Positions 52,228 to 60,961 of a stretch of DNA of 64,000 nt are shown here, one piece after another. The DNA is from an uncultured Polaribacter sp. GTDB taxonomy: Bacteria; Bacteroidota; Bacteroidia; Flavobacteriales; Flavobacteriaceae. The position numbers and the translations under genes were made by a program. The stretch lies in NCBI RefSeq assembly GCF_947497695.1, contig NZ_CANMHM010000005.1, forward strand, positions 62,001-126,000, in the 5' to 3' direction. Position 1 is the stretch's first letter. Every line of letters begins with the position of its first letter. The notes below the pieces were generated by a model that was given only the letters and a program-made list of their open reading frames with translations, was not told where the DNA came from and searched no databases.

Positions 52228-53514
52228 TTATTTATAAGCATTTCTGTACTTATTTTCAGTTTTAGAAATTTTGAAAAAGTAAATAAGAATAAAGATATTA
52301 AAAACGACACCAATTCCTGAAAATAAAACGAGTGAAATAATAATATCATTGTAAAAATAATAACCGATATAAAATGCTAAAAAGCGAAAAATTAAAAGAA
52401 AGATATCATAAAAAAGAATCACTTTTTGTTTGTTTAAAATAACAATTAAACTAGTAATGGGTGAGCTTAAAAACATCATAAATAACCAAGGAATTAAAAT
52501 CCTTAAATACGTGCCAACATCTGTCCATTGTTTTCCAAAAACTATATCTAAAAAATAAGATAGAAAGAATAAAGGAATAAAAATAAGTAAAGAAATTTTG
52601 AGTAAATTAAAACAAGTTTTTTTAACAATTTGGTATAAGTTTTCTTGCTTATTATAAACTTCTGTGGCTTTATTAAAAAACACTTGACTTACAGAACTCT
52701 GTACAATTCCACTAGGAGCTTTACCAACTTTAATTGCCAAGCCATAAATACCAGCTAAAGAAAGGCCAAAGTATTTGGTAATTAATAGTACAGGAATTTC
52801 ATTAGAAAGGGTATTTAAAAAGTTAATTAAAGTATTAAAAAGAGGTATGTCTTTATATTTCTTAGTTAAAAGAAGCATTTTATTCAAAGAAATTTCATTT
52901 TTAAGTCTGTAAATAGCCGTGGATGATTTTTTTATTAGAAATAGAATTTGTGTTAATTGACCTACAATCATTCCAGGAATTAAACCTAAATAATTAAAAG
53001 AGCTAGCACCAAATGCAATCTGGCTAGCACTCATAACAGACGCTTTTGTAATATTTCCATTAGCAATATTTTTAAATTTTTTAGCTCTATTGTTCCAATA
53101 TTCTAAAGTGGTAATACAACCAAGAAATAAATTGCTTAAGGGAATTAAATAAATAAAAAATGAGAGTTTCTGAATTTCAAAGAACGCTAAAATTTGGTTT
53201 TTAAAAATGAGTATGATTAGTAATGAAAGTATACTAGTTAATAAAACAACTACTAATGATAAAGCAAAAACATTCACAGCATCTTCATCCTTTTTAGGTA
53301 AAACAATGGCTACTTCAAATTGTAAAGAAATAATAGGTTTTAAAACGAATACAGAAGATGTAAACAACATATAAATACCAAAAACCTCTGTAGAAAAAAG
53401 TCTTGTAAGCAGTAAAATAGATGCATAAATAACTATTTGGCTTAAAGCAGAACCTGTTATTAATGTCAAAACATTTTTAACAAACTCTTTTTTTAAAAAA
53501 GAAAATAGTTGCAT
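52228..53514 (-). CDS. Polysaccharide flippase (MOP/Wzx family)
   Basis: 428 residues with 12 or more membrane segments, starting LFSFLKKEFVKNVLTLITGSALSQIVIYASILLL (in several pieces) and VFGIYMLFTSSVFVLKPIISLQFEVAIVLPKKDE-type early motifs that are usual in lipopolysaccharide exporters. It would flip lipid-linked oligosaccharide across the inner membrane. It is first in the operon, three bases before the CapA-type gene. The sugar repeat unit cannot be predicted because no glycosyltransferase is in the window. Confidence 0.88.
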   Translation of the reverse strand: MQLFSFLKKEFVKNVLTLITGSALSQIVIYASILLLTRLFSTEVFGIYMLFTSSVFVLKPIISLQFEVAIVLPKKDEDAVNVFALSLVVVLLTSILSLLIILIFKNQILAFFEIQKLSFFIYLIPLSNLFLGCITTLEYWNNRAKKFKNIANGNITKASVMSASQIAFGASSFNYLGLIPGMIVGQLTQILFLIKKSSTAIYRLKNEISLNKMLLLTKKYKDIPLFNTLINFLNTLSNEIPVLLITKYFGLSLAGIYGLAIKVGKAPSGIVQSSVSQVFFNKATEVYNKQENLYQIVKKTCFNLLKISLLIFIPLFFLSYFLDIVFGKQWTDVGTYLRILIPWLFMMFLSSPITSLIVILNKQKVILFYDIFLLIFRFLAFYIGYYFYNDIIISLVLFSGIGVVFNIFILIYFFKISKTENKYRNAYK

Positions 53515-53550
53515 ATTACTAGCTTTAATAGGTTTTCAAATATAGCGGAA

Positions 53551-54237
53551 ATGAAACAGATAGAACACGTCTTTTTTGATTTAGATCATACTTTATGGGA
53601 TTTTGAGAAAAATTCTGACTTAACCTTTCAAAAAGTTTTTAAAAAGATTGATATCGATACAAATTTAGATGCTTTTTTAGCAGCTTACAAACCTATTAAT
53701 TTTCAATATTGGAAACTTTTTAGAGAAGATAAAATCACAAAACAAGAGTTAAGATATCAAAGGTTAAAAAAAGCTTTTGAAGCTATTAATTACTCAATTT
53801 CTGATGAAATAATAGCACAAATAGCTCAAGAATATATAAATTTTTTGGCAGATTTTAATCATCTTTTTGACAATGCACTAGAGGTTTTAAATTATTTACA
53901 GACCAAATATAAGTTGCATGTTATAACCAATGGTTTTGAGGAGATTCAAAGTAAAAAAATGATCAACTCTAAAATTTATCATTATTTTGAAACCATTGTT
54001 ACTTCAGAATCTGTAAATTTAAAAAAACCACATCCAAAAGTGTTTCTTTTTGCTTTAGATATTGCAAGTGCTAGCAAAGAAAAATCAATTATGATTGGAG
54101 ATAGTGTTGAAGCAGATGTAAAAGGTGCTTTAAATATTGGCATGCAAGCTATACATTGTAATTTTAGAAAAGAGATTTTAAAAGCGAACGATTTTCCTTC
54201 AATTACGTCTCTTTTAGAAATAAAACAATATCTTTAA
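53551..54237 (+). CDS. yjjG: YjjG-like noncanonical pyrimidine nucleotidase (HAD)
   Basis: 228 residues from the ATG at 53551 (MKQIEHVFFDLDHTLWDFEKN); an in-frame ATG 42 bases upstream overlaps the divergent flippase start and is rejected. HAD motif I is FFDLDHTLWDF, motif II the threonine in HVITNGF near 121-127, motif III lysine near 148 and motif IV IMIGDSVEADVKGA near 180-193. YjjG-type enzymes dephosphorylate abnormal pyrimidine nucleotides. Cytoplasmic. The following envelope set starts 13 bases later. Confidence 0.88.
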   Translation: MKQIEHVFFDLDHTLWDFEKNSDLTFQKVFKKIDIDTNLDAFLAAYKPINFQYWKLFREDKITKQELRYQRLKKAFEAINYSISDEIIAQIAQEYINFLADFNHLFDNALEVLNYLQTKYKLHVITNGFEEIQSKKMINSKIYHYFETIVTSESVNLKKPHPKVFLFALDIASASKEKSIMIGDSVEADVKGALNIGMQAIHCNFRKEILKANDFPSITSLLEIKQYL

Positions 54238-54250
54238 CGTTCTCAAATTA

Positions 54251-54808
54251 ATGCATTTAGAAATGTTCTTAAAAAAAATAGTTGTCTGGTTTATTTGTTT
54301 TTTTTCTATGGTTTCTTGTTACGGAGATATAGACTTTAAGCAAATAGAAGACTATACACTTACCCCAGAAATTGTATCGCCTTTAATTTATTTTACTGTT
54401 TTACCCAATAAATTTTTTAATGGCGCTAATATTCAGCAACCATTTATAGAAGATATTGCAGATTTTAGAGCTTTTGAAGACAATACCTTAAGAGGTAATG
54501 TAGTAAAAATTGTTATAGATGTAGAAATAAAAAACGAATTTGATAGAAGTTTTGGAGCACAAATAGATCTGTTAAATGAAGAAGGAGAAGTAACTTATAC
54601 AATTAATAGATTTGCAATACCTGCAAATGATTTAAACTATGTTCATCCTTCAGAAGAAATTTTAATTGAAGATAATTTTAATGTTAAAGATGCAACTAAA
54701 GTTAGGGTTAGAGTAACAGATTCTTCTGCTAGGGCAATAGATGTTAATGATACAACTGAATTCCAATTTAAATCTTCTTTAAAAGTCTTTTTAGAATTAG
54801 GTGCATAA
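54251..54808 (+). CDS. Hypothetical lipoprotein
   Basis: 185 residues. The N-terminal hydrophobic stretch ends at FSMVSCYG, a good lipobox (Cys near 23). The mature part has VSPLIYFTVLPNKFFN near 40-55, then beta-strand-like VVKIVIDVEIKNEF and TKVRVRVTDSSA, suggesting a beta-sandwich. I do not recognise a family. It is followed at one base by a DUF5723 outer-membrane protein, so the pair probably functions together. An internal ATG at codon 5 is a possible alternative start. Confidence 0.65.
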   Translation: MHLEMFLKKIVVWFICFFSMVSCYGDIDFKQIEDYTLTPEIVSPLIYFTVLPNKFFNGANIQQPFIEDIADFRAFEDNTLRGNVVKIVIDVEIKNEFDRSFGAQIDLLNEEGEVTYTINRFAIPANDLNYVHPSEEILIEDNFNVKDATKVRVRVTDSSARAIDVNDTTEFQFKSSLKVFLELGA

Positions 54809-54809
54809 T

Positions 54810-56180
54810 ATGAAAAAAATAATCACGCTTCTTTTCGTCTTTTTTGGAATAATATCCTACTCCCAAAATAAACAAGTTTTATATGATTTTGCAGAACTAC
54901 CACAAACGTTATTACTAAACCCTGGTGCAGAAACTAATTATAAATTTCATGTTGGTGTGCCAATGTTATCTGGTCTTTCATTAGAAATAGGTTCAACTGG
55001 GTTTACTGTGTCAGATATCTTTACTATAGATAATATTCCTGTTCAAGATAAAGTTACACGGGTTTTAAGTGGTTTAACTACAAAAGATCATATAAAAATT
55101 AATACCCAGATAGAGGTTATAAATGCAGGTTTTAGGGTTGATAAAAATTATTTTAGTTTTGGTTTTTATGAAGAAGTAGATGCTTTTTCTTATTTTCCTA
55201 AAGATCCAGTAAAACTAATAACTGATGGGAATTCTGCATTTTTAAACAGAAGTTTTAATTTTTCTCAAATAGTTTATAAAGTAGATGTATTAGGTGTTTT
55301 GCATTTTGGAGCTTCTAGAGAAATAAATGAAAAATTAACAATTGGTGGACGATTTAAAATTTACTCATCTGCTGCTAATTTAGAAAGCTCTAGAAATACA
55401 GGAACTTTTACAACTACAGAAGGAACAAATAATATTTACAATCATAACTTAGATAATGTAGATCTTAATTTTAGAACCTCTGGAATTGTTGGAGACGATA
55501 ATGAATATATTGATACCCCAGAGACTTATTTAGGGAATACCTTTTTTGGCTCAAATTTAGGTGTTGGTTTAGATATTGGTTTTACATATCACTCATCAAA
55601 ACAACTAGAATTTACAGGTAGTATTGTAGATTTTGGTTTTGTAAATCATAAAAATAATGTTAAAACTGCTACAGCTAAAGGAAGCTATGTTTTTGAAGGT
55701 GTAGAAACTACGTTTGATGAGAATGATTTTACAAATTACTGGGATGAATTTGAAGAAAATTTTAAAAGACAGCTTCCTAGTGGAGATAATAGTGATTCTT
55801 ATATTTCTTGGAGACCCACCAAAGTAAATGCTTCTTTAAAATATAGTTATGGAGAAAGAAGGAGTTTGGAGTGTTATAGAAATACTCACAAAGATTTTTA
55901 TGCTAATGCTTTAGGTGTACAATTGTTTTCTGTGTTTAGACCTTTAGGACCTCAGTTAGCTTTAACAGGTTTTTATGAAAGAGCATTTTCAAAAAAATTC
56001 CATGCAAAGTTTACCTATACTTTAGATGAGTATTCTTTTTACAATATCGGAGCTGGTTTATCTGCTCAATTAGGAGCTATAAATTTATACGGAATGGTAG
56101 ATAATATAGCGCAATTTGCAGATATTGCAGCTTCAAATAATGTGTCTTTCCAAGTAGGTGTCAACGTAATATTCAATTAA
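54810..56180 (+). CDS. DUF5723 family outer-membrane protein
   Basis: 456 residues from the ATG at 54810, which is preferred over an in-frame ATG nine bases upstream overlapping the lipoprotein gene. The signal is KKIITLLFVFFGIISYSQ. The mature start, LYDFAELPQTLLLNPGAET near 26-44, is typical of DUF5723, and the rest has repeated strand pairs (LHFGASREINEKLTIGGRFKIY; GLDIGFTYHSSKQLEFTGSI) ending VGVNVIFN, a beta-barrel pattern. It resembles PorP/FadL-like surface proteins of gliding bacteria, but function is not established. It pairs with lipoproteins on both sides. Confidence 0.75.
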   Translation: MKKIITLLFVFFGIISYSQNKQVLYDFAELPQTLLLNPGAETNYKFHVGVPMLSGLSLEIGSTGFTVSDIFTIDNIPVQDKVTRVLSGLTTKDHIKINTQIEVINAGFRVDKNYFSFGFYEEVDAFSYFPKDPVKLITDGNSAFLNRSFNFSQIVYKVDVLGVLHFGASREINEKLTIGGRFKIYSSAANLESSRNTGTFTTTEGTNNIYNHNLDNVDLNFRTSGIVGDDNEYIDTPETYLGNTFFGSNLGVGLDIGFTYHSSKQLEFTGSIVDFGFVNHKNNVKTATAKGSYVFEGVETTFDENDFTNYWDEFEENFKRQLPSGDNSDSYISWRPTKVNASLKYSYGERRSLECYRNTHKDFYANALGVQLFSVFRPLGPQLALTGFYERAFSKKFHAKFTYTLDEYSFYNIGAGLSAQLGAINLYGMVDNIAQFADIAASNNVSFQVGVNVIFN

Positions 56181-56181
56181 A

Positions 56182-56970
56182 ATGAACAAAAATAAAGTAT
56201 TTGTTTTATTGTTTTTTGTAACCTTAGTATCATTTAGTCAACAAAAAAATATCAATAGCTATAAATATGTAATTGTACCTGATAAATTTGATTTTTTAAA
56301 AACTTCAGATCAATATCAAACTAGTTCACTCTTAAAATTTTTATTAGAAAAAAAGGGTTTTGTTGTTTTTTTAAGTAACGATACATCTTTACCAAAAGAA
56401 CTTTTGGTTAACAATTGTTTGGCTTTAAAGGCAAGTGTTATTGATAAATCTAGCATCTTTACTATAAAAAGTATCATAGAATTAAAAGATTGTTATAATA
56501 AAACTATTTATACTTCAGAAGTAGGAACAAGTAAGCAAAAAGAATACAAAAAATCTTATCATGAGGCTATTAGAAAAGCTTATGCTTCTATGAAGAATTT
56601 GGATTATAAATATATTGCTGATAAAGACTTAACTACAAAACCAACAATAACTTTACCAATAAAAGAAGTTGTTTCAGAAAACGCTACAAAAGAAATTAAA
56701 GTAGTCAATTCTTTAGAAATTGGAATGTTAATAGAAACTACAAAACTTTCTAATAGTATAGAAACGCTTTATGCTCAAAAAAACTCAACAGGTTTTCAAA
56801 TTGTAGATACAATACCAACAATTATTTTTCAAGTTTTAAATACAAATGTGAATGATGTTTTTATTTTAAAAGATAAAAATGGAATCTTATATAAAAAGGA
56901 GAAAGTTTGGGTTGCTGAGTATTATGAGAACAATGAGTTTGTTATAAAAAAATACACGATAAAATTTTAA
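56182..56970 (+). CDS. Conserved flavobacterial secreted protein
   Basis: 262 residues with a signal peptide (VFVLLFFVTLVSFSQ). The N-terminal mature part has YKYVIVPDKFDFLKTSDQYQTSS near 27-49 and LLKFLLEKKGFVVFL, which suggests an alpha/beta domain, and a strongly basic KQKEYKKSYHEAIRKAYASM helix follows. The C-terminal 80 residues look beta-rich. I believe the YKYVIVP-type start is widespread in flavobacteria without a known function, which cannot be confirmed here. It is one base after the DUF5723 gene, so it belongs to the same operon. Confidence 0.7.
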   Translation: MNKNKVFVLLFFVTLVSFSQQKNINSYKYVIVPDKFDFLKTSDQYQTSSLLKFLLEKKGFVVFLSNDTSLPKELLVNNCLALKASVIDKSSIFTIKSIIELKDCYNKTIYTSEVGTSKQKEYKKSYHEAIRKAYASMKNLDYKYIADKDLTTKPTITLPIKEVVSENATKEIKVVNSLEIGMLIETTKLSNSIETLYAQKNSTGFQIVDTIPTIIFQVLNTNVNDVFILKDKNGILYKKEKVWVAEYYENNEFVIKKYTIKF

Positions 56971-58238
56971 TAATCGTACCTATTTTTCCATCTGGTTTTT
57001 AAAGTTTCTCTAAAATTATTTTCTCTGGCATTGTTTCCTGGTTCATATAATTTTGTACCAGAAATTTCATCAGGTAAAAACTCTTGTTCAGCAAAATTGT
57101 TAGGGAAATTATGCGAGTATTTGTAATCTTTACCATAATCTAAATCTTTCATTAATTTTGTGGGTGCATTTCTTAAATGTAACGGAATTGATAAGTCTCC
57201 AGTTGTTTTAACCAAATTTAAAGCAGTATCAATTGCCAAATAAGAAGCATTGCTTTTTGGCGAATTTGCCAAATAAACAGCACACTGACTTAAAATAATT
57301 CGAGATTCAGGATTGCCAATTACACTAACTGCGTGAAAAGTATTGTTTGCCAAAATTAAAGCAGTTGGGTTTGCATTGCCAACATCTTCAGAGGCTAAAA
57401 TTAACAATCTTCTTGCAATAAATTTTACATCTTCTCCACCTTCAATCATTCTTGCCAGCCAATAAACTGCTGCATTAGGATCACTACCTCTAATAGATTT
57501 TATAAAAGCAGAAATAATATCATAATGTTGTTCGCCAGTTTTATCATATCTAACTGTGTTTTTCTGAACCTTTTCTAAAACTAATTTGTTGGTAATTTCA
57601 ATTTCATCATCAGCAGAAACTAACAATTCAAAAATATTTAACAATTTTCTGGCATCACCACCAGAAACTTGTAACAATGCATCTGTTTCTTTTAAGGTTA
57701 TTTTTTTGGTTGATAAAAGGGCGTCTTTTTCCATTGCTCTGTGTAATAAAGCAATCAAATCATTTTTATCAAAAGAATTTAAAATATATACTTGGCAACG
57801 AGATAGTAGGGCAGGTATTACTTCAAAACTTGGGTTTTCTGTAGTGGCACCAATTAAGGTAACCCAACCTTTTTCTACAGCACCTAACAAAGAATCTTGT
57901 TGCGATTTACTAAATCGATGAATTTCATCAATAAATAAAATAGGGTTTTTTGCAGTAAACAAGCCACCTCCTTTTTTTGCTTTTTCTATAATTTCTCTAA
58001 CCTCTTTTACGCCAGAACTTATTGCACTTAACGTGTAAAAAGGTCTGCCAGATTCTGTTGCAATAATATTTGCCAAAGTGGTTTTACCAATTCCTGGAGG
58101 TCCCCATAATAGTAAAGACGGAATAATTCCTTTTTTTATTAGGTTGGTTAAAACTCCATTTTTACCCACCAAATGTTGCTGACTTATATAATCGTTTAAC
58201 GTTTTAGGTCTAATTCGTTCTGCCAAAGGTTCATTCAT
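56967..58238 (-). CDS. rarA: Replication-associated recombination protein A (RarA/MgsA AAA+ ATPase)
   Basis: 423 residues. Walker A GPPGIGKT at 46-53, Walker [16 protein letters not shown] near 105-120, sensor region [20 protein letters not shown] near 133-152 and the arginine-finger segment. The C-terminal tetramerisation domain has [33 protein letters not shown] in pieces. RarA acts at stalled replication forks in the cytoplasm. The stop overlaps that of the convergent secreted-protein gene by four bases. Confidence 0.95.
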   Translation of the reverse strand: MNEPLAERIRPKTLNDYISQQHLVGKNGVLTNLIKKGIIPSLLLWGPPGIGKTTLANIIATESGRPFYTLSAISSGVKEVREIIEKAKKGGGLFTAKNPILFIDEIHRFSKSQQDSLLGAVEKGWVTLIGATTENPSFEVIPALLSRCQVYILNSFDKNDLIALLHRAMEKDALLSTKKITLKETDALLQVSGGDARKLLNIFELLVSADDEIEITNKLVLEKVQKNTVRYDKTGEQHYDIISAFIKSIRGSDPNAAVYWLARMIEGGEDVKFIARRLLILASEDVGNANPTALILANNTFHAVSVIGNPESRIILSQCAVYLANSPKSNASYLAIDTALNLVKTTGDLSIPLHLRNAPTKLMKDLDYGKDYKYSHNFPNNFAEQEFLPDEISGTKLYEPGNNARENNFRETLKTRWKNRYDY

Positions 58239-58310
58239 TCAGTAAAAATAATAAAGATTTCTGTCAAAAAATGTAAAAAAAGTATTTGGTTCGTTTTTTG
58301 TATTTTTATT

Positions 58311-59009
58311 TTGATGAATGATGAAAGCCAATTAAAAATATCGAAGTCAATTTTTCTAATACCATTTGTATATGTATTTGCAATATGGTTTATTTATTGG
58401 GTTGAAATAACGTTTAATTTTAATTTTAATAAATTCGGGGTTTTTCCAAGAACTCTGCAAGGTTTTAGAGGAGTTTTCTTAACTCATTTTATTCATGGAG
58501 ATACAAGCCATCTTTTTAACAATTCCATTCCTTTGTTTGTTCTTTTAAGTAGTTTAATTTATTTTTATAGAGATGTTGCTTACAGAGTTTTATTTTTTGG
58601 GGGCTTTTTTACAGGGTTTTTAACTTGGTGTATTGCAAGAGAATCCTATCATATTGGTGCAAGTGGCATTGTGTATTTATTATTCAGCTTTGTGTTTTTT
58701 AGCGGAATTATAAAAAAACATTTTAGATTGGTAGCGTTGTCTTTAATTATTATTTTTCTTTACGGAAGTATGGTTTGGTATGTGTTACCAATAAAAGAAG
58801 GTGTTTCTTGGGAAGGACATTTATCAGGCTTTTTAGTAGGTCTTGTTTTTGCAATTGTTTACCGAAAAATAGGAATGGTAAAAGAAGAACATCAATTTAT
58901 TGAAACAGAATTTGATGCTATGTTTGATGAAAATGGAAATTTTTCTCCACCAATTGAAGTTGAAGAATTAGAAGATTCTAAAGCAATGGAAATAAAAAAG
59001 GACATCTAA
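58311..59009 (+). CDS. Rhomboid family intramembrane serine protease
   Basis: 232 residues with six membrane segments. The catalytic dyad is Ser118 in IGASGIVY and His170 in WEGHLSGFLVG; HLFNN near 67-71 supplies the oxyanion-stabilising residues. A hydrophilic tail of about 45 residues follows the last segment. It cleaves transmembrane segments of other proteins in the inner membrane. The start (MMNDESQ) lies 73 bases from the divergent rarA start. The substrate is unknown. Confidence 0.92.
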   Translation: MMNDESQLKISKSIFLIPFVYVFAIWFIYWVEITFNFNFNKFGVFPRTLQGFRGVFLTHFIHGDTSHLFNNSIPLFVLLSSLIYFYRDVAYRVLFFGGFFTGFLTWCIARESYHIGASGIVYLLFSFVFFSGIIKKHFRLVALSLIIIFLYGSMVWYVLPIKEGVSWEGHLSGFLVGLVFAIVYRKIGMVKEEHQFIETEFDAMFDENGNFSPPIEVEELEDSKAMEIKKDI

Positions 59010-59122
59010 ATGATGTCCTTTTAAAGTGCTTTTTTATCAGATAATCAGCATAAAGTCTTGCTTCATGGTTATTGAAACAAAGTGGTTTTGTCTTTTTTTA
59101 TCTAATCATAATAAACTTTGAT

Positions 59123-59761
59123 TTACAAGTTTGGTTGAGGTGTCATCCTTAAATAAGGTTTCACTTCTTTATGTCCTTTTGGAAACAAATCAGGAATTTG
59201 TTCATTACTAACTGCTGGAGAAATTACACAATCTTCACCTTTTTTCCAGTTGGCTGGTGTTGCTACTTTATGGTAAGCTGTTAATTGTAAAGAGTCTATA
59301 ACTCTTACTAATTCATCAAAATTTCTACCTGTAGAAGCAGGATATACAATAATTAATTTTACCTTTTTATCAGGATCAATAATAAATACAGATCTAACCG
59401 TTAAATTGTTATCTGCATTTGGATGAATCATATCATATAAGTTTGATACTTTTTTGTCTTCATCAGCAATAATAGGAAAATCTACAGAAGTATTTTGAGT
59501 TTCATTTATATCTTTAATCCAACCTTGGTGAGAAGGAACACCATCTACACTTAAAGCGATTGTTTTTACATTTCTTTTCTCAAATTCAGCCTTGTATTTT
59601 GCAACTGTTCCTAATTCTGTTGTACAAACAGGTGTATAATCTGCAGGATGAGAAAATAAGATTCCCCAACTATCTCCTAACCATTCATGAAAATTTATTT
59701 CTCCTAATGAAGTTTGTGCTATAAAGTTTGGTGCAACATCACCTAATCTAATAACGCTCAT
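59123..59761 (-). CDS. Peroxiredoxin, 1-Cys (Prx6 group)
   Basis: 212 residues. The peroxidatic Cys46 is in HPADYTPVCTTELG, the Prx6 signature, and there is no resolving cysteine at the C-terminal position of typical 2-Cys enzymes; the second cysteine, in KKGEDCVISP, is at the place common in bacterial Prx6 relatives. It reduces peroxides in the cytoplasm. It is monocistronic. Together with the AhpC-type gene at 30884-31525 this gives two peroxiredoxin classes in the window. Confidence 0.93.
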   Translation of the reverse strand: MSVIRLGDVAPNFIAQTSLGEINFHEWLGDSWGILFSHPADYTPVCTTELGTVAKYKAEFEKRNVKTIALSVDGVPSHQGWIKDINETQNTSVDFPIIADEDKKVSNLYDMIHPNADNNLTVRSVFIIDPDKKVKLIIVYPASTGRNFDELVRVIDSLQLTAYHKVATPANWKKGEDCVISPAVSNEQIPDLFPKGHKEVKPYLRMTPQPNL

Positions 59762-59880
59762 TTTTTTTTGTTTAAAATATTAATAAATTTATTTAGGTAA
59801 AATTACAAAAAAAACAGAGTGCTACTTATTGAATATTCTAAAATTGATGTTAAAAATAAATTAGATTTTATTTATACAAA

Positions 59881-60630
59881 TTACAAGCGTTGTCTAAGAG
59901 TTTCATACAAAAAAGCACCACAAGCAACAGATACATTTAAGGAGGCAATTTCGCCTAATAAAGGTAATTTTGCTTTATAATCTACCATTTTTAAAATAGA
60001 AGGGTTTACACCTCTATGTTCAGAACCCATTACAATTGCTATGGGTTGGTTTAAATCAATATCATAAACAGAATCTTCTGTTTTTTCTGTAGCTGCTACT
60101 ATTTTAATATTAGAACCTTGTAGTAAAAATAAGGCGTCTTTAATATGATCTACTTTACAAATAGGAATTTTAAAAGCAGCACCTGCAGATGTTTTTATCG
60201 TTTCAGCATTTACAGGAGCACTCCCGTTTTTTTGAATAATAATTCCATTTACACCTGTGCATTCTGCAGTTCTAATAATTGCCCCAAAATTTCTCACATC
60301 AGACAATTGGTCTAAAAGTAAAAACAAAGGTGTTTTGCCACTTTCTACTGTTTTTTCAATTAGCGTTTCTAAATCATGAAATTCTACAGGAGATATTTGA
60401 GCAACAGCACCTTGATGATTACTTTTTTTAGACAAACGATCTAATTTTTCTACAGGAACCATACTTGTCGTAAGATTATGCGATTTTATCAATTTATTTA
60501 ATTCATAAAATAATTCGCCTCTCAATCCTTTTTGTAAATATACTTTATTAATGGTAGAGCCACTTTCTATGGCTTCAATAATTGCTCTAATTCCAAAAAT
60601 ATTCGTTGTTTCTGCTGTTTCTGTTGTCAT
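59881..60630 (-). CDS. rlmB: 23S rRNA (guanosine-2'-O-)-methyltransferase RlmB (SpoU)
   Basis: 249 residues. N-terminal substrate-binding domain begins IFGIRAIIEAIESGSTINKVYL near 11-32; the SPOUT knot motifs are VRNFGAIIRTAECTG near 112-126, IAIVMGSEHRGVNPSIL near 202-218 and IASLNVSVACGAFLYE near 227-242. It methylates G2251 of 23S rRNA (E. coli numbering), a peptidyl-transferase position. Its -7 box lies four bases before the ATG, so the mRNA may be leaderless. Confidence 0.92.
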   Translation of the reverse strand: MTTETAETTNIFGIRAIIEAIESGSTINKVYLQKGLRGELFYELNKLIKSHNLTTSMVPVEKLDRLSKKSNHQGAVAQISPVEFHDLETLIEKTVESGKTPLFLLLDQLSDVRNFGAIIRTAECTGVNGIIIQKNGSAPVNAETIKTSAGAAFKIPICKVDHIKDALFLLQGSNIKIVAATEKTEDSVYDIDLNQPIAIVMGSEHRGVNPSILKMVDYKAKLPLLGEIASLNVSVACGAFLYETLRQRL

Positions 60631-60634
60631 ACTG

Positions 60635-60642
60635 CAAATGTA
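60635..60642 (-). promoter_or_regulatory. rlmB -7 box; possible leaderless start
   Basis: TACATTTG on the minus strand matches TAnnTTTG exactly and stands only four bases before the ATG at 60630. Confidence 0.55.
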
Positions 60643-60820
60643 TATTAAAATGAGGTTATAAAAAAGACTATATAAATTAAGAAAGCCTTTTTTTATGGTT
60701 GATTTTTTAATCTAATAAGAAATAGTTAGGCTACAATTAACAAAAGCCAGTTACTATCAATTTTTTAAGTAAAAGAAGCTGTTTTTTTATTCTAAAGAAA
60801 CACAATTATAATAATGTAAT

Positions 60821-60851
60821 GTCAGTCTGAGCTTGTCGAAGACTTTTTTTA
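60821..60851. repeat. Dispersed repeat, second copy
   Basis: The 31 bases are identical to 31977-32007. It is the main recognisable feature in the 331-base gap between rlmB and the BamA/FhaC-type gene; the rest of that gap is AT-rich with no gene seen. Confidence 0.7.
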
Positions 60852-60961
60852 TACTTTTAATTGAGCTACGAAGTTAGAAGGTTAATTAGAATTAATAATA
60901 TAGAAGTGTAAAAATCTATAAAAATCAGTAAGTTATACTACATTATTTTTTAAGAATAATT

